DNA from: Cytospora piceicola | Taxonomy: Eukaryota; Ascomycota; Sordariomycetes; Diaporthales; Cytosporaceae | Reading direction: 5' to 3' | Assembly (NCBI GenBank): GCA_023375675.1 | Contig: JALQBC010000071.1 | Span: forward strand, 36,383-100,382 | DNA length: 64,000 nucleotides | In this document: positions 25,306 through 35,418 of the stretch, piece after piece | Layout: the number at the start of each line of letters is the position of its first letter | How positions within the stretch are numbered: the first letter of the stretch is position 1 | The notes under the pieces: generated by a model | Seen by the model: only the letters and a program-made list of their open reading frames with translations | What the model was told of the DNA's origin: nothing | The model's database searches: none | Program-made: the position numbers and the translations under genes

Positions 25306-25455
25306 TAGTTAGTAAGTTAGTTAGTAAGTTAGCTAGTAACTAAGTAAGTAAGTAAGTAAGTAGGTAAGTAAGTAGGTAAGTAAGTAGGTAAGTTTACTAG
25401 TAAATTAGCTAGTAAGTAAATTCGCTATTAAATAAGTAAATAAGTAAGTAAGTAG

Positions 25456-25506
<51 letters not shown>

Positions 25507-25551
25507 GGTAAGTAAGTAAGTAAGTAGGTAAGTAGGTAAGTAAGTAAGTAG

Positions 25552-25585
<34 letters not shown>

Positions 25586-25712
25586 TAGTAAGTTAGTTAG
25601 TAAGTTAGTTAGTAAGTTAGTTAGTAAGTTAGTTAGTAAGTTAGTTAGTAAGTTAGTTAGTAAGTTAGTTAGTAAGTTAGTTAGTAAGTTAGTTAGTAAG
25701 TTAGCTAGTAAC

Positions 25713-25758
<46 letters not shown>

Positions 25759-25912
25759 GCTAAGTTAGCTAGTAAGTTAGTTAGTAAAGTAGTTAGTAAA
25801 GTAGCTAGTAAGTTAGTTATTTAGTTATTAAGTAAGTAAGTAAGTAGGTAAGTATATAAGTAAGTTAGCTAATAGGTTAATTAGTAAAGTAGCTAGTAAG
25901 TTAGTTAGTTAA
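25083..25912 (+). repeat. Long GTAA/GTTA microsatellite inside A2
   Basis: About 820 bp are built from the tetranucleotide AAGT/GTAA with interspersed GTAG, GTTA and GCTA variants. Higher-order repeats occur, such as TTAGTTAGTAAG repeated many times around 25,585-25,705. The same kind of array sits at the same relative place in A3 and A4. Confidence 0.95.
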
Positions 25913-25918
25913 TTATCT

Positions 25919-26000
25919 CGCCGCTTAAGGCTGCGGAGGAGACGATAGAGTAACGCCCGAAGGGCGTTACTCTATCGGATCCGGAGCAGCTTAAGCGGCG
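25919..26000. repeat. 82-bp GC-rich palindrome inside A2
   Basis: The left arm begins CGCCGCTTAAGGCTGCGGAG and the right arm ends GGAGCAGCTTAAGCGGCG. The inner 16 bp arms (CGATAGAGTAACGCCC and its exact complement) are perfect around a GAA loop at 25,960-25,962. The transcript or single strand could fold into a long hairpin. It is strikingly GC-rich for its surroundings. Confidence 0.9.
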
Positions 26001-26268
26001 TATTTAACTATCTAACTAACTAGCTATTAAGTTTCCGATCCTTCCTAACGGAAGGCCTTCTCGGCAGGCGGTCCTACCGCCGTTCCCTAGTACTAGCCCT
26101 ACTTAGGTTATATATAACTTCTTAACCGTATAACCCCTTAATACCTTAACCTTAGGTTATAACATTATAGTATTTTACTATTTATTAATAAATATATTAA
26201 ACTTCTCTTAAAATATATTTATATAATATATAAATCTTATTTATATATTTAGTTACTTTTATATTATC

Positions 26269-27899
26269 TGTTATAAGCTAGTGCTCTTTAAGGCGTATAA
26301 GATTAGTTAGCAGTATATAAGATACTAATTAGTATATTTAGTTATTTTAAGTATTTAGCTTTCTTAAATATTCTCTTTTTTTTTAAGTAGCTCGAATAAT
26401 ACTTCCTTTAAGTATTTACTAAATTTTTAACTATAAGCTAGCGTTTTATATTTATTTAAACTCCTTTTTTAATCGGCCTTTTTAAAATCATACCGAATTC
26501 TATAAAAAAGCCGCTTTTATTTACTATAGAATTAAACCGATAAGTTCTTCTTCTTTTTAAACAGCTAATACGTTATAAAAACTTTTAATTATAGCTAATT
26601 TTAATATATATAAAGTTTATAATAAATAAGAATATAATTAAAAGTTTTTAAGCTTAATTTTCTTATATATTTAATTAACTAAATAGCTTTTTATAAACGT
26701 TATTTTTACTATACGTTTTATATATTATAAGCTTCGATAATTAGCTTATTGTTTTTCTTTAATATATAAATAAAACCTTAAGTAAACTTTATAGGTAGTA
26801 AAAAGCTATACTTTACCTTATTATTATAAAATAAAACGTAAAAAAGATAAGTTTATATATAAATCGGTAAAAATAAACCGTTTTTAAAGCTAAAATTAAA
26901 GCTTAACTTAATAATTATATACTTATCTTTTTAACTATAAATATATCGTATATAATATATAAACCTTTTAAAAAAACGTAACCGGATACTTACTTTAAGT
27001 TTATTAGCTATTTATATAGTTTTAATAAAGTATTTTCTTTTTTTAACTTTTTTATACCGACTACTTTTACTATTTTTAATTCGAACTACTTTAATCTAAT
27101 ATATATCGATATTATATAAGTTTTAAAAAGATAATACTATACTTATAATAGTATAAATTACTTTCGATAAAATTATTTAAAGCGAAAGTAAGGTAAAACG
27201 AATATATTTATAATAAAAACTATAGAAAATAATAATTTTAATTTTAAATAATAGATTTAAAAGTCTTAAAACGTTATATGTGAAAAGGTTATAAGTATAA
27301 ACCGAAATCGGACTATTATTAATTAAAGTACTATATAAGTTATATTACTTAACTAAATTTATATAGTTATACCGTTAATAATATTCTTTAAATACTTATA
27401 ACGGCCTTATAATATATATAATAATCTAATTAGTTAAATAAAATAAATACGTTTTACTCTTTTAATAAGTATATAGTTAAAAACGTATATATACTAATTA
27501 AGTAATCCTTTAAAAAAGGAAGTACTTAATTTGCATTAGCTTAAGACTAAAACTATTATTTTAACTAGAAAGTATTTTATAGTATAACGAAAAACTGTAT
27601 ATTTATAGCGTTATAAGGTTTTTAAAACTTTATATCGCCTTTTATTTCTTTTAATGTAAACGTATTTTATAATATCTTATAACGTATTCGTATTATGTTA
27701 ATAAAGAAAAGAGATATATTATAGGCTAATACCTTTTAAAATATATAGAATTAGTTAGTAGTATATAGAATACTAATTAGTATATCTAGTTATTTTAAGT
27801 ATTTAGCTTTCTTAAGTATTCTCTTTTCTTTTTAAGTAGCTTAAATAATACTTCTTTTAAGCACTTACTAGATTCCTGCCTATAAGCTAGCCCTTTATA
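26269..27899 (-). mobile_element. Non-autonomous LTR element E, copy E1
   Basis: A 1,631 bp element with LTRs at 26,269-26,450 and 27,717-27,899. The flanking five bases are identical: TTATC at 26,264-26,268 and TTATC at 27,900-27,904. It is inserted into repeat XY, whose other copy is continuous here. One LTR terminus still shows the CA end (TG on the plus strand at 26,269). Only about 1.27 kb lies between the LTRs, and no pol motif is visible, so it is a short TRIM-like element or a gag-only derivative. A second copy in opposite orientation is at 54,183-55,788. Confidence 0.8.
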
Positions 27900-28690
27900 T
27901 TATCTTTTTTAAGTAATAGTTCTTTATAGATTTTAAGGTTATATTTATAGTTAGTATAAAATAGTAATATTCTTATTATACTTATATCTATATTAATATA
28001 AGTAAGTTATACTAATAGTAAAATCTAATTTAATTATTCTATTTATAATTAATATAACGTTTAAAGTAAACTTTAATAATTTAATTAAACTGTTTTATTT
28101 ATTTATCTGTTTATAGGTAAAAAGCAATTAAAAGCTTATATTTTACTTTTAGTCTATTTATAAGTCTTTATTAAAAGTAAAAAGTAAACTTAATATTATA
28201 GTTTATAATAAGTTCTTTTAGTAATTTATATTAGTTAATAATATTTTATAAGAATATATATACTAATTCTTTTATAATTAAAGATTTTTAGTAAAGTAGA
28301 AAGTAAGTGTATTTAATAAGCTTATTTATAGTAATTAAAATATTATTAAATAGTACTTTAATTATTAATTCTTAAAACCTTAATACTTTAATAATAAAGT
28401 TTATTATTACTAACCTTTATAGTCTTATTATAACTAGTAAAGCTTTTAGCTTTTTATAAAGCTTATATTATATTACTTTACTTTTATTATAGATATTATA
28501 TTTTTTAAGTATTATAGTAACGTATTATTATATTTTAAAGAACTTATAATATTATTAGATTCTTTTAATTAATAAGGTAATTCCTTAGTATTTATAAGCT
28601 AATACGTTATATATTAGGTAAATAAGCTTACTTTATAAGTTTTAAAAGATATAAAGTTTACTTACTTAAAAAAATATTTTATTTTTTTTA

Positions 28691-31600
28691 ATATAAACTG
28701 CTATTAAGAATCTTTAAGTTTTACTTTTTATTTTAAATTTACGTTAATTTAAGAAATAGCGTTTAAGTATTTTAGTTTTTAAATAAAAGTATTATCGTTA
28801 TTTTATTTAAAAATACTTTTTATTTTTAATATAATATCTTATTAGTAGTTTAAACATTTACTTTAAACGTTTATAATTTTATTATTATTCTTTATAGTAG
28901 TAGATTTTTATATTAAGTTAGAATATAAATTCTATTTATTATATTTATTATTTATTAAAAACTTTAGTTATTATAAATATTATTAAGTTTTTATAAGTAA
29001 AGTAAACCTTTACTTAATATTTTATATTTATTAAATAAAATTCTTATTTTTTAAATACTTTAATAATTATTATAAGTTTTTTATTATATATTTAATATTA
29101 AAGTTTAAGTTTATTAAGTTTTTTTCTTTAAATAAACGTTATTAAATATAACTTACTATTTTTATTTTATTATTTATATTATTTTCTAAACGTAAAGTTT
29201 AAAGAATCTGTTTTAATTTTAAATAGTTTTTAAAGATTTATATTTATTAAAACTAGTTTTAAAGTAATTATATCTTTTAGTATATCGAATACCTTTTATA
29301 CTTTTATAGTTTAATTAACTAATACGTTTTTCTTTATAAGATTAGTAAGAGGTATTATATATTTATTATAGTTTTTAATAAATTATCGGTAAAAGTTTAT
29401 AAATTCTAAAAAGCTTTTAACTTTTAAAAAAATTATTAGTTTAAACTAGTTTTTAACTATTATAAATTTTTAGTTCTATATTCAGATTTCTTTTAATAAG
29501 ATAATATATTTAAGAAAGTTTACTTTCTTAATATAAAAAAAAACTCTTTTTTAGCTTTATTAATAGTTTTACATTTTATAATACCTTTAACACTTAGTAT
29601 ATATACTTTTTATATTTATATTTATTTTTAAAGTAAATAAAGATATTATCAAGGTATATAACGATAATAATATTTAAATATATTTATAATATATAAGTAG
29701 TTATAGCTTAAAATATAGCTAAAGTATTAATAAGTTTAAATAGTATTACTATATATTTATAGTATTTATAGTATATTTTAAATACTGTTTTTTATTCTTT
29801 TCTTTTCTTTATTTTAATTAAGTTATAAGTTTTTTTTAAGTTTAAGGCTATAAAGAGTTTTACTTTATATAGTCTGTTTTTAAGTTTTTTAACTAAAGGT
29901 AAAGAGTATTTGTTTTTAATAGTAATTTCGTTAAGCTATTAGTAATTAACTGCTTTTCTAGTTTTCTTTAAAACAAATAAAATTAATTATTTTACCGGTA
30001 ATATTAATTACTATATATAACCTTTTATTAAGTTCTTATTTAAATACTTTTAATAGACTTTTAGTTAATCTTTATTTAACTTATAGATTTATTAGAACTT
30101 TATTTATATTCTTTTTAAGGTATTTTATAATCTTATTAAATATATTTAAATAGTTTAATATGAAAGACTTTTAAGAATAATTTAGTATATCTTTTATATT
30201 CTTTTAAAATATAGTTACTAAGCTCTTTTTTTACCTTTTTAGCTTACTATAAGTAGTTTATAAATAGTTTAAATAGCTTTTATATCTGTTTAACTATTTC
30301 TTTATATTTATACCGTCGTTTTTAATATAAGGTAGTTCTTTATTATATTACTATAATTATTCTTATTATTAAAAGTCTAACTTCTTACTATATTTATACT
30401 TTATATTTATATTTTTTAATATTTTAAAATTTTTAAGTTATAGTTATAAACTATCTTTTTCTTTTAGATATATTAACTTTTTTAATTTTTTTCTTTAGCT
30501 TACTATAATAATATTAAGTATAGTTATATAATATTTAATTTATTTAAAACCTTTATCGGTACTTCTTTAATAATATAATCTTTTTTTAAAGTAACTTTTA
30601 TTAATATAGTTCCTAGAGCTTAAATAGTTTTCCGAACTCTTTTAAAAGTATTATTAAATACGTTTAAATACTATATTATTAAACTATCTTTAAAAACTAA
30701 ACTCTTTTTTATAATACTATTAATTATTCTTTTAGCTAAAGTATAGCTTACTTAGTTAATTTAACTAGTAATCTAATTAATATATAGGTTATATTTTCTA
30801 AACTATATAATACTTAGTATTACGTTATAGTTTAAAAGGTTTATAATATTAAAACTAAAAGTTTTATAATACTATTAGATAATAATAGAGAGATAATTAG
30901 TTTTAATATTAATTTATCTTTTACTGTAAATAATATTAGTTCTTTTAATCGTTTTTAGTTAATATAGTTTTTTCTTTTTATAAGAAGCTAGCCGATATTT
31001 ATTAACTACTTTTAAAGAGATAAAGTTCTTTTAAGCGCTACTATTAAATAATACATATAGTTTAATTTTACTGATTTATATTTTTAATTATAGGTAGTTA
31101 TAGTTATAAACGCTTATTACATTAAGAAACTGTTTTAAGTTTTATTATTAGATAGTTTTATTTTTAATAACTTAATTTAGTTTTTATTTATTCCGCTACC
31201 TGTTATATTAATTCTCTAGTTCGGTTTTATCTTTCTTTTAAGAGCGTTATCTTATATATATTTTAAGAAGGTATTATTCTTTTTTCCGAGTTTTCTTTTT
31301 AAAACGTTGTTTCTTAATCGTTTTTTAATAACTATTTTAAAGCCCGGAGTCCGTTTTAGTCTATTTTCCGTTTATTCCGAATTTGTATTATTTTATACTA
31401 TTTTATATATTTATACTAAAAGTAAATATAATAAGTATTTAACAGATAATTCTTAATTATAGATCCTGTTCTTATATAGTTTAAAAGGTAATATTCTTAG
31501 TTAAGCTTAAAGATAATATAGTTTTCCGGGTTTCCTTTACCTGTTTAGTAGTAATATTAAATAATATTATTAAGTTAGTAAACTTATAAAATTAGTATAT

Positions 31601-33459
31601 TCTTATATTATTATAAAAAGAAGTTATTTTATACTTTATAAAGGTAATATATTTATATTTATTATCGATATATAAGATTTAAACGACTTATATTATATAT
31701 TATATAAATCTTAAGGTTAAAAAAGACTAGTTATTTTATTATACCGTTTTATTATAAATAGCTTTTCAGGTGTTCTTTATTAATACGCTATATATAGTAA
31801 ACTAGACGTCGTTTTATAGAAAGCGAAATTTATTATATTACTTAAATAATAACGTAGGTTATTTAGTATATATTAAAGTAATACTAGGTTCTCTTTTATT
31901 ATTTTAATAATCTATTATACCTTTTCTTTAATTAGGTTATTTATAGTCTTATCGTCGAATTTATTTATTAAAACCTTTCTTATATTTTTAAGTATCTTTT
32001 AAACTTATATTATTATATAGTTTAGGTTTTTATAATTCTTTTTTTAATATTAATTAATTAACGGTATTAATTATTACCTTTCCTTTTTAATAAAATCGGT
32101 AACTTATTATCTATTCTTTTATAATATTTCGCTTACGATTTTTAAGGTTTATATTTATTTATCTTTTTTTTAAAAAGTAGTTATATAATTAATACTTGCT
32201 TTTACCTTAGTTTTTTAAGTATCGGAAAAGGTAATAATATTATTTTAGTATAATTTAAATAAAACCTTTTTTTATAGTTTATAAAGGTTTTTTAAAAGCT
32301 TTATTTATTCTTTAAGCTTTTTTTAGCTACTTTTACTAAATAATCGGTATTAAAGTAGTTCGACTCGCTATTTTTAACTATTATATTATATAATAGTTTT
32401 TATCTTCTTATAATAAAGGTTTAATACCTTACGTTATTATTATATTAATATCTTTTAAGTATAAGCTTTTATGTTTTCTTTAACTTACTTTAGTAGTATT
32501 ATATAAAATATACTTTTTTACTATAGTTAAAGTATTTAAGTTCCGATTTATCTTTTTATTTAATAGTATTAAGTTTTATAAGTCTTATATATTATCTGTA
32601 TGTAATATTATTCCGATTATGTTTTTTACGTTAAAACTTCTTTCCGGTGTTAAAGGTATATTATTTTAAGCTAGACTTATTAGTTACTTTAAGCCTTTAT
32701 CTTTCTAGTTATCGTTTATATAGTCGGTTATCGATTTAAACTACTTTCTTTATATACTTTAAGAATTCTTTTAGCTTATTTTCCTTAACTAGTTTATCTT
32801 TAACGTTATGTTTTAGTCCGTTATAGAATATTATTATTAAAAGCTTATTAGACTATTTTAGCTTTATAAAAATTTATCGAAACTTTATTAAATAGTTAAA
32901 GGCTAAAGTGTATTACTTATATTTAGCTAAGTCTTGTTTCGTTTATTGTTTTTCTTTAGGTTCGCTTAAAGCTCTTTAAAGTACTTTTTCGAATAAAACG
33001 TAGTTTTAAAAGATTTCAACTATACTATTTTCTTTAAATAAATCGCGGTTATTCTTTAAGTAGTTATAGAAAATAGGTTTAAACTAGATAAAAGCGTTTC
33101 TTTTAAGTAAGCTTATTATAAAAAGAATTTTATTACTTTCTGTTATAAAGTCGCTTTTATAATATCGGATATAAGCTTTAGTTATTATAAAGAACCTTTA
33201 TAAAGTCTTTTTAATATTGTCGAAAGCTTTAGGTTTTTTAAGCTTAATAGGTTTATATAAAACCTTCTTTTCTTTATTTTATTTTTATTCTATTCGTTAG
33301 CTATAAGTTTGTTATACTTACCTTAAAGATTATTAATTATAATAAAGACGTTTATAAACTTTTCGTTATCGGCTATAAAGATATTAAGTATTATAATAAA
33401 GTACCGGAATATTATATAATATTATACGTTAAAACCGTATTAAATAAAAGTTATAAAAA
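28691..33459 (-). mobile_element. Third Ty3/gypsy relic, heavily mutated
   Basis: On the minus strand around 29,640-30,000 the translation, read through stops, gives LNEITIKNKYSLPLVKKLKN, then RLYKVKLFIALNLKKTYNLI. This matches the start of a Ty3/gypsy reverse transcriptase (ALNEITIKNRYPLP-type motif, then the K-hydrophobic-DLRGAYN strand with its Asp lost). A gag-like charged stretch lies near 32,900-33,100 on the same strand. All frames are destroyed. LTR limits are not certain; direct repeats XY (to 28,690) and X'Y' (34,140-35,135) bracket it. Confidence 0.6.
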
Positions 33460-33522
33460 TATAATAATTATAGTATAATTTTTATAAAGGTACTTATTAT
33501 AACCGGTAAAGTTTATATTATT

Positions 33523-33562
<40 letters not shown>

Positions 33563-33600
33563 TAATATTTTAAGCTTTGTCTTTTATAATAATTATAAGA
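33460..33600 (+). repeat. LTR-like repeat B, copy B3 (partial)
   Basis: About 140 bp match the 5' end of B1 and B2, beginning TATAATAATTATAGTATAAT, with an expanded AT run (33,528-33,553) where the others have short TA repeats. The match ends where the inverted-repeat element at 33,601 starts and does not resume after it. Confidence 0.65.
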
Positions 33601-34132
33601 GCGAGGATTCGTACTGCCGAGGCAAGGATTCGTACTTCTAGAATATACCTTTTTACTAGTAATCTTCTTAACTTTCACTTAAGTTTAAAAGCTTATATTT
33701 AGCTTACTAAGCAAGTAATCTTTAATTTTAAACTTAAATATAAGCTATAAAGTTAAGCTTAATATTTCTATATAAGTTATATACATCTTACTATATTGTA
33801 TATAAAGTTATAAAGTTTTATATTAACAGCTTAGTTAAAGTAAGTAAAAACTTTAAATTTCTTTAAAATCTTTTAAAGCTTTATAAGTTTACCTTTAATT
33901 TTAACTATATATTCTACCTTTTACCCTACTATATTATACATTAATTAATAGGCTCGAAGCTTATTAATCAGATTCTGTTGAAATTATTTAATTTGCTTAA
34001 TTAAATCGCTAGATACAGAGGTTTAAACTTAGCTTTAAATCAGACCTTAATCTAACGAATCACAGGCATGTATTCGCCCTATAGGTATAAAACCTAAGTA
34101 CGAATCCTCGCCTCGGCAGTACGAATCCTCGC
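33601..34132. mobile_element. MITE-like element C with ~38-bp terminal inverted repeats
   Basis: A 532 bp element whose first 23 bases (33,601-33,623) are the exact complement of its last 23 (34,110-34,132). With one mismatch the arms extend to 38 bp (33,601-33,638 and 34,095-34,132). Each arm holds the motif GGATTCGTACT twice, 24 bp apart. There is no coding frame and no clear target duplication, and left and right flanks belong to different repeats (B3 and X'Y'), so the insertion or a later event removed DNA. Its termini are related to element D at 51,513. Confidence 0.8.
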
Positions 34133-34139
34133 TTTCTTT

Positions 34140-35135
34140 TTAAAACATTTAAGTTTAAGTAATATAATATAAGGAACTAAGTATATTATTATTTATAAAA
34201 GTAATAAAAGCTTATAATTAACGTTTAAAAGCTGTTTAATTATTTTATATACTTTAAGTTTTTTAAAGTTAAAATTTCTATTAGATGTTTTTATTTTAAT
34301 ATCTTTATATAATAAATAAACTCTAATTCTTTTTAATAAGTAAAAGTTTTAATTATTCTTAGTTATAAGAATATATTATTTACTAGTATATAAATTAAAG
34401 TTTCTTTAAAATATATATTTATAATTTATAAATCTTTATATATTTTATATTTATATATATAGTTAGTATAAAATAGTAAAGGTCTTAATATATTTATATT
34501 TATATTATTATAAGTAATTTATATTTTTAAATAGCTAACTTAATTATTTTATTTATATTTAATATTAGTTTTAAAATAAGCTTAAATAGTTTAGTTTAAT
34601 TATTTTATTAGTTTATTTATTTATAAATAAAAAGTAAACTTTATATTATAATTTATAATAAGTTCTTTTAATAATCTATATTAATATTAAATTATCTTTT
34701 AAAAATATATTTATTATTATATTATTAAATGTTTATAATAATATAAAAGATAAGTATACTTAATACGCTTATTTATAATAACTAAAATACTATTAAATAA
34801 TAATACTTTTATTATAAGTTTTTTAAACTTTAATAAATTAATAATAAAGTTTATTATAATTAAATTTTATAGTTTAATTATAACTAATAAAGCTTATATT
34901 ATATTACTTTATTTTTATATTATAAGTTTTAAGTATTATTATAATATATTATTATATTTTATAAAACTTATAGTATTATAAAAGCGTTTTAACCTTTAAA
35001 CTAATTCTTTAGTATTTATAAGCTAATACTTTATATATTTAAAAGATAAGCTTATTTTATAAGGTTTTTAAAATATAAAGTCGATTTATTTAAAAGAGTA
35101 TATTATTCTTTTTTAAAGGTTTTCTTTTTACTTAT
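34140..35135. repeat. Direct repeat X'Y', uninterrupted right copy
   Basis: Continuous counterpart of the split left copy (23,700-28,690). It runs from GTTTAAGTAAT near 34,152 through TTTACTAGTATATAAA to TAGTATTTATAAGCTAATAC near 35,010 and beyond. It lacks the solo LTR B2 and element E1 and so acts as their empty site. Confidence 0.6.
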
Positions 35136-35209
35136 TATAAGAATTAAAGGCTTATTTATAATATAATAGTAAGTAGGTGTTAAAGGAATATATTTTAAAG
35201 TATAAGAAG

Positions 35210-35418
35210 TGTAACGGAACGGCGTATAAGGCTAGAGGTCACCTAACCTATCGCCTATACATAGACTAGGTAACTTACTAGGCCTTACCGTACCTTAGTA
35301 TTTAAACCTTTAAGAAGGTCCTTAGCTACGCTTAAGCCTTTCCTTTCCTTTTTAGCTAAAATGCTTATATTATATTAGAATTATAGCTTTACCTTTATTG
35401 TTTTAATATATCGTGATA
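35210..35418 (+). repeat. 5' LTR of gypsy I
   Basis: Begins TGTAACGGAACGGCG, ends ATCGTGATA. It matches 49,606-49,814 over its full 209 bp, mostly with transition differences. Confidence 0.9.

Larger units (their letters stand above)
24307..26090 (+). mobile_element. Helitron-like non-autonomous element A, copy A2 (complete)
   Basis: This 1,784 bp element interrupts solo LTR B2, so its ends can be read against B1. It begins TGCCTTCCGTTAGGAAGG after an A and ends CGTTCCCTAG before a T, with no target-site duplication. A stem-loop (GGCGGT CCT ACCGCC, 26,067-26,081) lies nine bases before the end, and the last four bases are CTAG. A 3' hairpin, a CTRR end and insertion between A and T are the hallmarks of Helitron transposons; the 5' end does not show the usual TC. 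Order inside: a conserved 5' part; two direct copies of a ~219 bp block (24,624 and 24,843); about 820 bp of GTAA microsatellite; an 82 bp palindrome; the 3' hairpin. There is no coding frame, so it would need a replicase supplied in trans. It is much less mutated than A3. Confidence 0.7.
23923..26164 (+). mobile_element. Solo LTR B2, split by element A2
   Basis: The two halves (23,923-24,306 and 26,091-26,164) add to 458 bp and match B1. The five bases on each side are identical, TTATA at 23,918-23,922 and TTATA at 26,165-26,169. The related locus at about 34.35 kb lacks the LTR and has a single TTATA at the corresponding point. The 3' end still reads CA (TTATAACA), while the 5' TG has become TA. 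The parent retrotransposon is not identified. Confidence 0.75.
23700..28690. repeat. Large direct repeat XY, left copy, split by three insertions
   Basis: Three segments (23,700-23,922; 26,165-26,268; 27,900-28,690) read in order match 34,140-35,135, where they are continuous. In this left copy they are separated by the solo LTR B2 (which contains element A2) and by the LTR element E1. The right copy therefore serves as an empty site that confirms the insertions. XY brackets the third gypsy relic and could be its ~1.1 kb LTR, but termini are not clear. Confidence 0.6.

Noticed and set aside
24307..26090. Element A as a Tc1/mariner MITE with TA duplication
   Set aside because: A1 is preceded by AA, not TA, and the termini are not inverted repeats. 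The 3' hairpin plus CTAG fits a Helitron better.
22082..26164. B1 and B2 as the two LTRs of one element
   Set aside because: B2 has its own perfect TTATA duplication and an empty site at 34.35 kb, so it is a solo LTR. The flanks of B1 do not match those of B2.
33451..33678. 75-codon minus-strand frame
   Set aside because: It translates the end of repeat B3 with its AT run and the terminus of element C. It is not a gene.
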